Assembly (NCBI GenBank): GCA_014138725.1
Contig: JACJID010000002.1
Coordinates: 1,936,001-2,000,000, forward strand
Direction of reading: 5' to 3'
DNA length: 64,000 nucleotides
From: Kutzneria viridogrisea
GTDB taxonomy: Bacteria; Actinomycetota; Actinomycetes; Mycobacteriales; Pseudonocardiaceae
Below the pieces are notes generated by a model, which saw nothing but the letters and a program-made list of their open reading frames with translations, was not told the origin of the DNA and made no database searches. Position 1 is the first letter of the stretch; the number at the start of each line of letters is the position of its first letter. The position numbers and the translations under genes are program-made. Below are positions 16,062 to 24,992 of the stretch, piece after piece.

Positions 16062-16703
16062 GTGCGACTCGTGCTTGGTTCCGCCTCACCCGCCCGCCTG
16101 TCCGTGCTGCGTTCCGCCGGGGTCGAGCCCCTGGTCCGCGTCTCCGGTGTGGACGAGGACGCCGTGGCGGCCACCCTCACCGACCCGACCCCCGCCGAAC
16201 TGGTGAGCGCGCTGGCCGCGGCCAAGGCGCAGGCCGTGGTGACGGCCCTGGCCGGTGACCTGGCCGAGGCCGTGGTGATCGGCTGCGACTCGATGCTGGC
16301 CATGGCCGACGGCGAGGTCGTCGGCAAGCCCAAGGACTCCGAGCAGGCCCGCGCGCGGTGGGCGCGTATGGCGGGCACCACCGGCGAGCTGCTCACCGGG
16401 CACGCCGTGCGGCGCATCGCGGGCGGCGAGGTCGTTGCCTCGGCCGACGGGGCGCAGACCACCCGCGTGCGGTTCGGCCACCCGACCGAGCAGGACCTGG
16501 ACGCCTACCTGGCCAGCGAGGAGCCGCTCGCCGTGGCGGGCGCGTTCACCCTGGACGGGCTCGGCGGCTGGTTCGTGGAGGGCATCGACGGGGACCCGTC
16601 CAGCGTGATCGGCATCAGCCTGCCGCTGACCAGGCGGCTGCTCGCCGAGGTCGGGGTCAGCGTCGCCGAGCTGTGGAAGGCCAGTCCAGCACCCGTTCGT
16701 TGA
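16062..16703 (+). CDS. maf: Maf-family nucleoside triphosphate pyrophosphatase
   Basis: A 213-residue Maf protein, a house-cleaning enzyme that hydrolyses non-canonical or excess nucleoside triphosphates such as dTTP or UTP. It shows the N-terminal LVLGSASPAR motif, GCDSMLAMADGEVVGKP (catalytic Asp, metal site) and an EGIDGDPSSVIGISLP C-terminal motif. TAGGGT at 16048-16053 lies 8 nt before the GTG, suggesting a leaderless start. Position between the carboxylase subunit genes matches the mycobacterial order. Confidence 0.93.
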   Translation: MRLVLGSASPARLSVLRSAGVEPLVRVSGVDEDAVAATLTDPTPAELVSALAAAKAQAVVTALAGDLAEAVVIGCDSMLAMADGEVVGKPKDSEQARARWARMAGTTGELLTGHAVRRIAGGEVVASADGAQTTRVRFGHPTEQDLDAYLASEEPLAVAGAFTLDGLGGWFVEGIDGDPSSVIGISLPLTRRLLAEVGVSVAELWKASPAPVR

Positions 16704-16896
16704 CCGGAAGTGGGCCCCAACACTGGTGAATCCCCCCGTATTCGCCCTGCGTCCCGCTCCGTTCCCGGAACTGTCGGACCTCCGGCGTAACGTTGAACCA
16801 GGGGACCTCAGTCCTCCCCCTGGGGGATCTCGGGCCCCCCGAATCCGACGTTAGTGCGGGGGTCTGACAGTGCGGGCCGACACGGGTGGTGGGGCG

Positions 16897-17604
16897 TCAG
16901 CTCGGGCAGGTGCCGAGCTGGGCCCTGCTGGGCGCCACGGTGGGCCAGCCGGGCAGTTGGGTGTTGGCCGGGTAGACCCTGGTGCAGCCGATCTCGTCCC
17001 CGCTGAGGGTGAACACCTGGGCGAAGGCCTTGGTGCAACTGGGAGCGGGATTGTCCCCGCAGGACAGTTGCACGGCCACCACCTCGGGCGTGCCGTCCCC
17101 GGTGATGTCGCGCAGCGCGAGGTAGTCGTCTGTGGAGGCGTAGGTGCTCTCCCCCCGGCTCCACACCCCGCTCCTGCCGACGAACACCTCGCCGAGGCTC
17201 TCCCCGTTCTGACTGATCCGCACCAGGCACACGGGGCTGGCCCCGGGCACGCACTCCAGCGAGCGCGAGGTGAGCGCGGATTTGTTGTCCTGGATGCCCG
17301 TGGTCTCGAACACACTGCTGCCCGCGGCGCTCTCGATGCGCACCCGACCGGCGCGTCCCTGGGCGTCGGCGAGCAGTTCCACGGTCTCGGTGCCGAGCTT
17401 GGCCACGGCCAGTTGCGTGCACTCCTGAGCACCGCACCGCAGCGGCTGTGCCTTGGGGGCCTGGGGTTCCTGCGTGCTCGTGACGGGCGCCGCGGCAGTG
17501 CCGCGGAACCGTACGAACAGGACGGCCACCGCCGCCATGGCCACCACCACGACAGTGGCCGCCACCAACGTGACGAGCACGGCTCGGGGGGCACGGGCAG
17601 GCAC
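16897..17604 (-). CDS. Membrane-anchored protein with FG-GAP-like segment, unknown function
   Basis: A 235-residue protein with one transmembrane helix at about 14-36 and an extracellular domain containing eight cysteines. YLALRDITGDGTPEVVAVQL resembles an FG-GAP/VCBS calcium-binding blade, but one blade is not enough to build a propeller. GTG 17604 was chosen because AGGAG lies 5 nt upstream. It is convergent with maf and divergent from accA3. No enzyme motif was recognised. Confidence 0.7.
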   Translation of the reverse strand: MPARAPRAVLVTLVAATVVVVAMAAVAVLFVRFRGTAAAPVTSTQEPQAPKAQPLRCGAQECTQLAVAKLGTETVELLADAQGRAGRVRIESAAGSSVFETTGIQDNKSALTSRSLECVPGASPVCLVRISQNGESLGEVFVGRSGVWSRGESTYASTDDYLALRDITGDGTPEVVAVQLSCGDNPAPSCTKAFAQVFTLSGDEIGCTRVYPANTQLPGWPTVAPSRAQLGTCPS

Positions 17605-17797
17605 AAGAACTCCTGTCGGACGCGGACCTGGCACTGCGATTCTGCACATCCAGGACAGCATCCGCCCGCTGGGAGTCACCGCGTGAGCTTGCTCTCGCCC
17701 ACGTCCGAGCCGGGGGTCCGTAGACTCCTGCGAAGCTCGCGCATTCCAGACAGTCCTGGGCACGGTGTGCGCGCCCGGTCGTACGAGGAGGTAAGGC

Positions 17798-19588
17798 GTG
17801 CCACAGCCGGCCGCTGACCTGGGTCCCGTCGTGTTGCGCAAGGTCCTGGTCGCCAACCGCGGTGAGATCGCCGTGCGGGTCATCCGCGCCTGCAAGGACG
17901 CTGGACTGACCAGCGTCGCCGTGTACGCCGACCCGGACCGCGACGCCCCGTTCGTCGGCCTGGCCGACGAGGCGTTCGCGCTCGGCGGCTCCACCCCCGC
18001 GGACAGCTACCTGTCGGTGGACAAGCTCCTGGACGTCGCCGCCCGCGCGGGCGCCGACTCGGTGCACCCCGGCTACGGCTTCCTCTCCGAGAACGCCGAG
18101 TTCGCCCAGGCCGTGATCGACGCGGGGCTGATCTGGATCGGGCCAAGCCCGCAGGCCATCCGCGACCTCGGCGACAAGGTGACCGCCCGGCACATCGCCA
18201 TGCGCGCGGGCGCCCCGCTGGTGCCCGGCACGAAGGACCCGGTCGCGGGCCCGGACGAGGTCGTCGCCTTCGCGCAGGAACACGGCCTGCCGGTGGCCAT
18301 CAAGGCTGCTTTCGGCGGCGGCGGTCGCGGCCTGAAGGTGGCCCGCACCATCGAGGAGATCCCGGAACTGTTCGACAGCGCGGTGCGCGAGGCGGTCACC
18401 GCCTTCGGCCGCGGCGAGTGCTTCGTGGAGCGCTACCTGGACAAGCCGCGCCACGTCGAGGCCCAGGTGCTCGCCGACCAGCACGGCAACGTGATCGTGG
18501 TCGGCACCCGGGACTGCTCGTTGCAGCGCCGCCACCAGAAGCTGGTGGAGGAGGCGCCCGCCCCGTTCCTCACCGAGGAGCAGCGCAAGACCATCCACAC
18601 CTCGGCGCGCGCCATCTGCGCCGAGGCCGGTTACTACGGCGCGGGCACCGTGGAGTACCTGGTCGGCAACGACGGGGCGATCTCCTTCCTGGAGGTCAAC
18701 ACCCGGCTTCAGGTGGAGCACCCGGTCAGCGAGGAGACCTCGGGCATCGACCTGGTGCTGGAGCAGTTCCGCATCGCCGCGGGTGAGCCGCTGCGCTTCG
18801 ACCACGACCCCGAGCCGCGCGGCCACTCGATCGAGTTCCGCATCAACGGCGAGGACGCGGGCCGCAACTTCCTGCCCGCCCCCGGCACGGTCACCCGTTT
18901 CGTGGAGCCCTCCGGCCCCGGTGTCCGGGTGGACGCGGGCGTGCGCTCCGGGGACGTCATCGGCGGGCAGTTCGACTCGCTGCTGGCCAAGCTGATCGTC
19001 ACCGGCGAGGACCGCCAGCAGGCGCTGGCCAGGGCCCGCCGCGCCCTGGACGAGATGGTCGCCGAGGGCATGGCCACCGTGCTGCCCTTCCACCGCGCGA
19101 TCGTGCGGGACCCGGCCTTCACCGGCAAGGACGGGTTCACCGTGCACACCCGGTGGATCGAGACCGAGTTCGACAACCAGATCCCGCCGTTCAGCGACCC
19201 GGCCGAGGCCGCCGAGGACGAGGCCGAGCGGCAGACCGTCGTGGTCGAGGTCGGCGGCCGTCGGCTGGAGGTGTCGCTGCCCGCGAACCTCGCGGTGGGC
19301 GGTGGCGGTGCCGCGGCACCGGCCAAGGCCAAGCCGCGCAAGCGGGCGGGCAAGTCCTCGGCCGCGGTGTCCGGGGACGCGGTGGCGGCGCCCATGCAGG
19401 GCACCATCGTGAAGGTCGCGGTCACCGAGGGCCAGCAGGTCGAGGCGGGCGAGCTGATCGTCGTGCTGGAGGCCATGAAGATGGAGAACCCGGTCACCGC
19501 GCACAAGTCGGGCACGGTCACCGGCCTGGCCGCCGCCGCGGGTGAGACCGTGACCCAGGGCACCGTCATCTGCGAGCTCAAGGACTGA
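17798..19588 (+). CDS. accA3: Acyl-CoA carboxylase alpha subunit (biotin carboxylase + BCCP)
   Basis: A 596-residue alpha subunit that carboxylates biotin using ATP and bicarbonate and carries the biotin itself. The N-terminal biotin carboxylase part shows [15 protein letters not shown], the Gly-rich ATP loop FGGGGRGLK and [12 protein letters not shown]. An Ala/Lys linker leads to the C-terminal carrier domain, with biotinyl Lys561 in EAMKMEN. A strong AGGAGGTAAGGC ribosome site precedes the GTG. It partners the beta and epsilon subunits at 12081-13951, and birA at 10352 would load the biotin. Confidence 0.95.
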   Translation: MPQPAADLGPVVLRKVLVANRGEIAVRVIRACKDAGLTSVAVYADPDRDAPFVGLADEAFALGGSTPADSYLSVDKLLDVAARAGADSVHPGYGFLSENAEFAQAVIDAGLIWIGPSPQAIRDLGDKVTARHIAMRAGAPLVPGTKDPVAGPDEVVAFAQEHGLPVAIKAAFGGGGRGLKVARTIEEIPELFDSAVREAVTAFGRGECFVERYLDKPRHVEAQVLADQHGNVIVVGTRDCSLQRRHQKLVEEAPAPFLTEEQRKTIHTSARAICAEAGYYGAGTVEYLVGNDGAISFLEVNTRLQVEHPVSEETSGIDLVLEQFRIAAGEPLRFDHDPEPRGHSIEFRINGEDAGRNFLPAPGTVTRFVEPSGPGVRVDAGVRSGDVIGGQFDSLLAKLIVTGEDRQQALARARRALDEMVAEGMATVLPFHRAIVRDPAFTGKDGFTVHTRWIETEFDNQIPPFSDPAEAAEDEAERQTVVVEVGGRRLEVSLPANLAVGGGGAAAPAKAKPRKRAGKSSAAVSGDAVAAPMQGTIVKVAVTEGQQVEAGELIVVLEAMKMENPVTAHKSGTVTGLAAAAGETVTQGTVICELKD

Positions 19589-19601
19589 GGTACGTGACGA
19601 A

Positions 19602-19633
19602 GTCGTGATCCCGGCAACAGCCGGGATCACGAC
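19602..19633 (+). terminator. Terminator hairpin after accA3
   Basis: A perfect 14-bp stem (19602-19615 with 19620-19633) with loop AACA lies 13 bp after the accA3 stop. It separates accA3 from the independently started DUF1707 gene downstream. Confidence 0.75.
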
Positions 19634-19678
19634 AGGTGTCATGACGCGAAGCCATGGGTGCACCGTACGATTGGTGGC

Positions 19679-20278
19679 GTGAGCGAATCCGAGTCGCTGG
19701 AACTGCGCATCGGTGACGCCGAGCGCGAGGACGCCCTCAAAGCGCTCGGCGAGCACATGAGTGCCGGGCGCCTGGACATCGACGAGTACGGGGACCGCTC
19801 CGCGCGGGTGGCCACCGCACGCACCCAGAACGAACTGCTCGCCCTGTTCACCGACCTGCCCGCGCCCAAGCCCTCCTTCAGTGCCGCCAGTGCCGCCCCG
19901 GCGGCACCCGCGCCCGCGCCGGTGCAGGCACCGCAACCGACCTCGGGGGACGAGCGCAAGGCGATCCAACGCGTCGCCGCCGCCCTGCTCCCGCTGGCGT
20001 GGATCGGCTTCGGCCTGCTGTCCTGGCACCTGGGCATCTGGTTGTTGATGCTGATCCCGCTGGCACTGTCCAGCGTGGCGGGCGCGTTGTGGGGCAAGCA
20101 CTGGGAACACGACCAGCGCCACCAGACGCACCGCATGCCGCACTCGGAGCAGCGCGCCATGCACCGTGAGTTCCACCAGGAGCGGCGCGAGCAACACCGG
20201 GAAATGCGCGAGCAACACCGGGAGTTGCGCGACCGTCTGCGGGACCGCCGCAGGGAACTTCGCCGCGGCGACCGCTGA
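19679..20278 (+). CDS. DUF1707 protein with two membrane helices and long charged tail
   Basis: A 199-residue protein. An N-terminal DUF1707 domain (LRIGDAEREDALKALGEHM, then GRLDIDEYGDRSARVATART) covers about residues 7-57. An Ala/Pro linker, two helices at about 100-140, and a basic His/Gln/Arg coiled-coil tail (repeats of REQHREMREQHREL) follow. DUF1707 is an actinobacterial domain of unknown role often attached to membrane segments. TACGAT at 19666-19671 lies 7 nt before the GTG. A paralogue follows at once and a third lies at 49208. Confidence 0.82.
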   Translation: MSESESLELRIGDAEREDALKALGEHMSAGRLDIDEYGDRSARVATARTQNELLALFTDLPAPKPSFSAASAAPAAPAPAPVQAPQPTSGDERKAIQRVAAALLPLAWIGFGLLSWHLGIWLLMLIPLALSSVAGALWGKHWEHDQRHQTHRMPHSEQRAMHREFHQERREQHREMREQHRELRDRLRDRRRELRRGDR

Positions 20279-20295
20279 GCCGTAGAGTCCTTGTC

Positions 20296-20664
20296 GTGGA
20301 CGACCTCCGCGTCGGTGACGCCGAGCGCCAGCAGGCCCTGGCAGACCTCGGCGTGCACATGCGGGACGGTCGGCTGGGCATCGACGAGTACGGGGACCGC
20401 GCGGCCAGGCTGGCCACCGCCCGCACCCGCGGCGAGGTGATCGCGCTGTTCACCGACCTGCCCGATCCCCGACCCGAGTTCATGCCCGTGGACCTCGTGC
20501 GCAGGCGGGGCTTCACGATGTCCCGCCGGGCGCTCGTGCCGGTGATCGGGCTGGTGTGGGTCGCCGCGATCCTGGGTGGGCTGGAACTGCGGCTGTTGTG
20601 GCTGATCCCGCTGGCGATCGCCGTCACCCTGGTGCTCAACGGGATGGCGCGGGGCAACCGGTGA
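20296..20664 (+). CDS. DUF1707 membrane protein, second paralogue
   Basis: A 122-residue DUF1707 protein with two transmembrane helices at about 79-117. Its N-terminal 55 residues closely repeat those of the neighbour at 19679 (GDAERQQALADLGVHM, IDEYGDRAARLATART), so they arose by tandem duplication. TAGAGT at 20283-20288 lies 7 nt before GTG, suggesting its own leaderless transcript. The HAD-like gene downstream starts within its stop (GTGA). Confidence 0.82.
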   Translation: MDDLRVGDAERQQALADLGVHMRDGRLGIDEYGDRAARLATARTRGEVIALFTDLPDPRPEFMPVDLVRRRGFTMSRRALVPVIGLVWVAAILGGLELRLLWLIPLAIAVTLVLNGMARGNR

Positions 20665-21302
20665 CCCGACCCTCACTGCTGCTGCTCGACCTGGACGGGG
20701 CGGACGCGGAAGCACTGGACCTGGTGCGCGCGGCCCGTCGGCGGTGCCGGGTGGTCCGGTTCGCGAACAGCCCGGAACGTGCCAGGCTCGACCCCGAGGT
20801 GGACGCGGTCGTGTCCAGCGCACGAATCGGTGTGGCCAAACCAGATCCGGAGGCGTTCCGCCGCGCGCTGAGGGTGTTGCAGCACTCCGTGTCGGCCACC
20901 CTGCTCTGCGACGAGGACCCCGAGAACGTCGCAGCGGCAAGGGGTCTGGGCATCGACGCGGCCCACGTGCCGACCGCGAGGGCCCTGCGGGAAGCGCTCT
21001 CCGCGCGCGGCCTGCTCGACGAACAGTCCACTGTGGATCACGATCAGTCCGAACAGGACGGTGCGCTGATCGTGTTGTCCGACAAGGAGGACGCCCACCG
21101 GCTGGCGGCCGAGCTGGAACAGTCGGGCTGGGCGCCCTGCGCGGTGCACCGGGACATGCTGGCCGGCGAGGACGACGCCGAGGACGCGGACTGGGTGGTC
21201 GAGCTGCGCACCGCCCCGGACGGAACCCCGGCGGGCGCGCACCTCGCGGAGCTGACCGAGCTGGCCGACCGCGAAGAGGGCTTCGTGACCGGCATGAATT
21301 AG
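20661..21302 (+). CDS. Reduced HAD-like protein with extra C-terminal domain
   Basis: A 213-residue protein. Residues 1-120 look like a capless HAD core: motif I is LLDLDG, KPDPEAFRRAL matches the motif II/III region, and LLCDEDPENVAAARGLG the acidic motif IV. Residues of about 130-213 form a separate acidic domain (GALIVLSDKEDAHRLAAELEQSGW, then WVVELRTAPDG) that resembles RraB-type folds by eye only. The start overlaps the DUF1707 stop. Phosphatase activity is uncertain because motif I lacks the usual downstream Thr/Val and the core is short. Confidence 0.65.
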   Translation: MTRPSLLLLDLDGADAEALDLVRAARRRCRVVRFANSPERARLDPEVDAVVSSARIGVAKPDPEAFRRALRVLQHSVSATLLCDEDPENVAAARGLGIDAAHVPTARALREALSARGLLDEQSTVDHDQSEQDGALIVLSDKEDAHRLAAELEQSGWAPCAVHRDMLAGEDDAEDADWVVELRTAPDGTPAGAHLAELTELADREEGFVTGMN

Positions 21303-21311
21303 CGTGTGCGC

Positions 21312-21833
21312 GTGGAACCGGTCGAGATCAACGCGGGCAGCTACTACCTGCGGCACCTGCGCGCCGACGACCGGGTGGACGACCGCCCGGCGATCCTCGC
21401 GGCGTTCTCCGACCCGGTCAGCCTGCGCTGGCTCAGCCACCGGGTGGACACCCTGCGGGACGCGGGCGACTACGTGGCCCTGCGGGCCCGGGAGTGGGCC
21501 GAGGACCGGCGCTGCTCCTGGGCGGTGGCCCACCAGAACACCGGGGAGCTGCTCGGCGAGGTGGGCCTGAAGGACCTGGACCTGGCGGTGGGCACGGCCG
21601 AGGCGGCGTGCTGGACGGTGCCGGAGCACCGGGGCCGGGGCGTGGTCAGCGAGGGACTGGCCGCGGCGCTGCGCTTCGGCGGCGGCGCGCTGGGGCTGCG
21701 CAGGGTCGAGTACCACTTCGAGGACGGCAACACGGCCTCGCGCCGGGTCGCCGAGAAGTGCGGGTTCGGCTTCGACCGGACGATCGATCGCAAGAGCGGC
21801 CGCGTGCACGTCTGGACCTTGCGGCTACCGTAG
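21312..21833 (+). CDS. GNAT family N-acetyltransferase (RimJ-like)
   Basis: A 173-residue acetyltransferase of the RimJ/RimL group. It shows LRHLRADDR near the start, the acetyl-CoA loop PEHRGRGVVSEGL, and ENTASRRVAEKCGF-like residues (DGNTASRRVAEKCGF) near the C-terminus. Such enzymes acetylate protein N-termini or small amines. GTG 21312 is preferred because TAGCGT (21300-21305) lies 6 nt upstream; GTG 21306 is an alternative adding two residues. Confidence 0.85.
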   Translation: MEPVEINAGSYYLRHLRADDRVDDRPAILAAFSDPVSLRWLSHRVDTLRDAGDYVALRAREWAEDRRCSWAVAHQNTGELLGEVGLKDLDLAVGTAEAACWTVPEHRGRGVVSEGLAAALRFGGGALGLRRVEYHFEDGNTASRRVAEKCGFGFDRTIDRKSGRVHVWTLRLP

Positions 21834-21839
21834 GCGCCC

Positions 21840-22430
21840 ATGCGACGAGGGCTGTTCGTGCTGTGCGCCGCGCTGGCCGTGGGCGGCTGCTCCGCGACGG
21901 GTCCCGACCCGGCCAACCAGGCGCTCACCGCGGGCCCGACCACGAGTCCGCCGACGACCACCTCGGTGCCGCTGACCATGCCGCCGCGCCCGAGGGACAT
22001 CCCGCTGGACAAAGTGGCGCCCTGCGAGATCCTGAGCAAGGACCAGCGCAAGCGGCTGAGCCTGGACACCACGCCCACCCCGTACACCGACAGCGACCTC
22101 AAGGCCAGGGCCTGCACGATCCGCGGCACCTACAGCGGGGCGGTCGCACGCCTGGCGCTGGTCACCACCGAGGGCGTGCAGCTGTGGATCTCCGACGAGG
22201 CCCAGGTGGAGGCCAAATCCGCCACGATCGTGGGATTTCCGGGACTGATCGTGCGCACTCCGGGCCTGACCACGCTCTGCAACGTGGAGGTGGACCTGGC
22301 CGAGGGCCAGTTCCTGGACGTGCTCTTCCGCGATGGCGGTGGGGCGCAACCGATCCCACAAGATGATCTTTGCCTTGGCGCGCAACGGGTCGCGGAGGCC
22401 GCCGTGACCAGTCTGTCCACTTCGAGATAA
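21840..22430 (+). CDS. DUF3558 lipoprotein
   Basis: A 196-residue lipoprotein. The signal peptide ends in the lipobox VGGC with Cys17, and a Thr/Pro-rich tether leads to a DUF3558 domain (DPCEIL-like PCEILSKDQRKRLSL, and paired Cys residues). DUF3558 lipoproteins are typical of Pseudonocardiales and mycobacteria and often neighbour ESX accessory genes, as here. TACCGT at 21826-21831, inside the preceding gene, lies 8 nt before the ATG. The role is unknown. Confidence 0.85.
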   Translation: MRRGLFVLCAALAVGGCSATGPDPANQALTAGPTTSPPTTTSVPLTMPPRPRDIPLDKVAPCEILSKDQRKRLSLDTTPTPYTDSDLKARACTIRGTYSGAVARLALVTTEGVQLWISDEAQVEAKSATIVGFPGLIVRTPGLTTLCNVEVDLAEGQFLDVLFRDGGGAQPIPQDDLCLGAQRVAEAAVTSLSTSR

Positions 22431-22548
22431 GGGCCACCCCGCCGGCCGATTGACAAACCCACCAGTAGGGATGTCACGCTGACCACAGCTCGCCGCTACG
22501 CAGGGTCGCTACAGTGTGTGGCCCCACACCCCGCACGGGAGGTCGCAA

Positions 22549-22917
22549 GTGCCGCAACGGACGTCCCCGGCACCGGATCCGGCCGCGGTGCTGGCCGGCA
22601 GTTTCCGGGTCGATCCCGCCGCGATCCCGAACCTGCGCAAGGTGTTCACCACCGCGCTGGTGAAGCTGGACAGGCAGATCGAGATGGCCGTGTCCGACGT
22701 GCGGATCCGGCCGTGGGCCGGTGACCCGGTCAGCGAGCAGGCGGCCGCCGACTTCAACGAGCACGCCTACGGCGGGGGTGGCTCCGCGCTGGACTCCCTG
22801 CAGGCCTACCAGCGCCAGCTCAAGGGCGCGCTGGACGCGTTGACGCAGGTGGAGCAGCAGTACCACCAGGTGGAGCACGACAACACAAAGCTGATCAACG
22901 GCCAGGGCGGGTGCTGA
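22549..22917 (+). CDS. PE/Esx-like small helical protein
   Basis: A 122-residue helical protein. Two amphipathic helices flank a turn with RPWAGDPVSEQAAADF, reminiscent of the Trp-Gly turn of Esx/PE proteins. GTG 22549 has GGGAGG 6 nt upstream. Its stop overlaps the PPE start (TGATG), so the two proteins are made together, as expected for a PE-PPE-like pair. Assignment rests on size, helicity and context. Confidence 0.65.
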   Translation: MPQRTSPAPDPAAVLAGSFRVDPAAIPNLRKVFTTALVKLDRQIEMAVSDVRIRPWAGDPVSEQAAADFNEHAYGGGGSALDSLQAYQRQLKGALDALTQVEQQYHQVEHDNTKLINGQGGC

Positions 22918-23711
22918 TGTCCGGTGACTTCCGCTGGCAGGGGTACACCCACCAGGAGCTGTACGACGCGCTGAACTCCGGCCCGGGACCGGCCGCCGCG
23001 GCCACCCCGGCCAGCCGCTGGGCCGAACTGTCCGGCACCCTCGCGGAGATCAACAACGACCTGTTGCGCGGGGTGTCCGACTCCACGACGGGCTGGACCG
23101 GGTCCGCGGCCGAGCGGGCACGGGAGGGCATCGGCCCGCTGGCCAGCTGGGCGGCGCAGGCCCACGCGGGTGCCGAGGCGATGCGCAGCAGCACCGAGTT
23201 GCAGGCCGAGCACCTGAGCGCGGCCCGCGCCGACATGCCGGTGCCGGTCCCGGCCACCCCGGAGCAGCCCACCGACCTGCTCGGCGGGCTGCGGCAACTG
23301 TTCGCGGGGCAGATCGACGCCGAGATCGCCGAGGCGGCCCACCAGGCGGCCACCACCAGGGCGTACGAGGTGATGAACACCTACCAGACCAGCACCGCGA
23401 GCAACACCGGCACGCTGACCCCCTTCGCACCGCCGCCGCAGGTCGTGGCGGGTGCCGCCGCGCCCGAGCGGTCCACCGGTGATCCGTTCGCGGTACCGAG
23501 CCCGCTGGGCACCAGGCCGGTGGGCGCCAGTGCCCCGGCGCAGCGACGGGCGCCCGCGGCCACGCGCTCCGCGCCGGTGGTGCCGGGGCAGCGTCCTGGC
23601 GGCCAGTCGTCCAGCCCGGCCGAGCCCGAGCGCGGCAACTACCTGTTCGCCGCGGACGGCCTGTTCGGGGACAGCCACGCCGTGGTGCCGCCGGTGCTTG
23701 GCGAGCACTGA
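22917..23711 (+). CDS. PPE-domain family protein, ESX substrate
   Basis: A 264-residue protein. Residues 1-180 are helical, with WQGYTHQELYDALN, SRWAELSGTLAEINNDL and TTGWTGSAAERAREGI, the pattern of PPE/WXG-type domains. A Pro/Ala/Ser-rich linker and a short hydrophobic end follow. PPE proteins pair with small helical partners and are delivered to ESX machines by EspG, encoded immediately downstream. No ESX core ATPase or channel gene is in the window. Confidence 0.8.
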   Translation: MSGDFRWQGYTHQELYDALNSGPGPAAAATPASRWAELSGTLAEINNDLLRGVSDSTTGWTGSAAERAREGIGPLASWAAQAHAGAEAMRSSTELQAEHLSAARADMPVPVPATPEQPTDLLGGLRQLFAGQIDAEIAEAAHQAATTRAYEVMNTYQTSTASNTGTLTPFAPPPQVVAGAAAPERSTGDPFAVPSPLGTRPVGASAPAQRRAPAATRSAPVVPGQRPGGQSSSPAEPERGNYLFAADGLFGDSHAVVPPVLGEH

Positions 23712-23713
23712 GC

Positions 23714-24487
23714 ATGTCGCTGACCATCTCGGCGCTGGAGTTCGACGTGCTCTGGGAGCACCTCAGGTTCGACCAGCCGCCGCTGGCACTGCACGTGCCC
23801 TCACCGGGCAAGACCTACACCGAGCGGGCCGAGCTCGCCGACGCCGTGTGGGACTCGCTGGCCGAACGCGGACTCGTCGGCGGCAGCTCCGGCATCGACC
23901 CCGCGCTGGTCGACCTGCTGTGCCTGCTCGACCGCCCGCAGTACGAGATCGACGCCCGGCTGTGGATCGGGCAGGGCGTGCGGGCCGTGGCCGCCGCGAA
24001 GGGCCAGGACGGGGTGCTGGCCGTACTCACCGAGGACACGCTCACCCTGCGGTCGATCATCGCCGAGGGCATGCCGCACGCCGTGCTGTCCCTGCTGCCC
24101 GACCTGCCCGCGGGCCCCGGCTACTCGGTGAGCGTGCCCAGCGCCGAACTGGACGCCGCCGTGGAGCAGACCAGCACCCCGGACGACCTGGGCTGGGTGC
24201 TGCGCGACCACGGGGTGAGCCCGGCGGACGCCGACGAACTCGGCGCGATGGTCACCGGGGTGCGGGCGCGCGGCCAGTTCGGCGCGGCGGCCCGCGACCG
24301 CTGGGGCAGGCGGCACCGGCCCGACCGCGTGGTCGGCTACTTCGACACGGTGCGGGGGCGCTACGTGCAGTTGCGGCGTGCCGAGCCGGGTGGGCAGGCG
24401 TGGAGCACCGTGGCGCCCGCCGACCAGCGCCGCCTGGGCCAGCACGTGGTCGACCTGGTCAACGAGGCCGCCGCCCTGGCCCACTGA
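23714..24487 (+). CDS. EspG-family ESX secretion chaperone
   Basis: A 257-residue EspG-family protein, cytosolic chaperones that hold the tip of PPE proteins before export. The fold is suggested by the N-terminal ISALEFDVLWEHLRF, a long mixed alpha/beta body, and a C-terminal PDRVVGYFDTVRGRYV strand pair. It starts 2 bp after the PPE stop, completing a small-PPE-EspG operon. Its 3' end faces the second mirror-repeat array. Confidence 0.85.
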   Translation: MSLTISALEFDVLWEHLRFDQPPLALHVPSPGKTYTERAELADAVWDSLAERGLVGGSSGIDPALVDLLCLLDRPQYEIDARLWIGQGVRAVAAAKGQDGVLAVLTEDTLTLRSIIAEGMPHAVLSLLPDLPAGPGYSVSVPSAELDAAVEQTSTPDDLGWVLRDHGVSPADADELGAMVTGVRARGQFGAAARDRWGRRHRPDRVVGYFDTVRGRYVQLRRAEPGGQAWSTVAPADQRRLGQHVVDLVNEAAALAH

Positions 24488-24508
24488 CCACACCAGCCCA
24501 CCGGCCCG

Positions 24509-24603
24509 CGAGTCCCGCCCAGCCGCAGCCGAGTCCCGCCCACCGGCCCGCGAATCCCGCCCAGGGGCACGCGAACCCCGCCCTCCGGCCCGCGAATCCC
24601 GCT
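24509..24603 (+). repeat. Forward half of second mirror array, five 21-bp units
   Basis: CGAGTCCC or its variants (CGAATCCC, CGAACCCC) start at 24509, 24530, 24551, 24572 and 24593, exactly 21 bp apart. Unit, number and period equal those at 611-715. Confidence 0.9.
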
Positions 24604-24650
24604 TTGAGAGCCCTCTCCTGCCCTCCACCCGACCCGCCCACCCCGTGCCC

Positions 24651-24750
24651 GCGTCTTCGCGCCGGTCTCTGGACCGCAGGCCGAAGATGATCACATCTGT
24701 CCAGTGATCATCTTCGGACAAGGGAAGAGACCGGACCAGAGCGAAGACGC
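24651..24750. terminator. Nested three-arm palindrome
   Basis: Three perfectly matched arm pairs nest around one centre: 24681-24694 with 24704-24717 (14 bp, 9-nt loop), 24662-24670 with 24726-24734 (9 bp), and 24651-24660 with 24741-24750 (10 bp). It could fold as one long interrupted hairpin acting on transcripts from either side. Confidence 0.75.
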
Positions 24751-24865
24751 CGCGATCCGGAGGATCGCCAAGAGCGAAGCGGGCACAGCCGTCCCCAGCG
24801 AACGCCCAAGCCCGCTCGGGAGAGCCCGCATCAGTCCAGCGGGCGACCCGAGCAACCCCGCGAGC

Positions 24866-24940
24866 GGGACTCACACCCCCGCGAGCGGGACTCACCCGCC
24901 GGAGAGCGGGACTCACACCCCCGCGAGCGGGACTCGCGCA
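24866..24940 (-). repeat. Inverted half of second mirror array, four 21-bp units
   Basis: GGGACTCR starts at 24866, 24887, 24908 and 24929, again 21 bp apart. This reproduces the five-plus-four layout at 611-830. Confidence 0.9.
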
Positions 24941-24992
24941 CCAGGGAGCGCACCAGAGCCCGCATCAGTCCACCGGCGACCCGAGCACCCCC

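Larger units (their letters stand above)
24488..24992. other. 505-bp gene-free convergent region between espG and glpD
   Basis: No credible gene is present. The region holds five forward 21-bp units (24509-24603), a three-tier nested palindrome (24651-24750), about 100 bp of unremarkable sequence, then four inverted 21-bp units (24866-24940). The whole has mirror symmetry between two converging genes. Confidence 0.85.
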
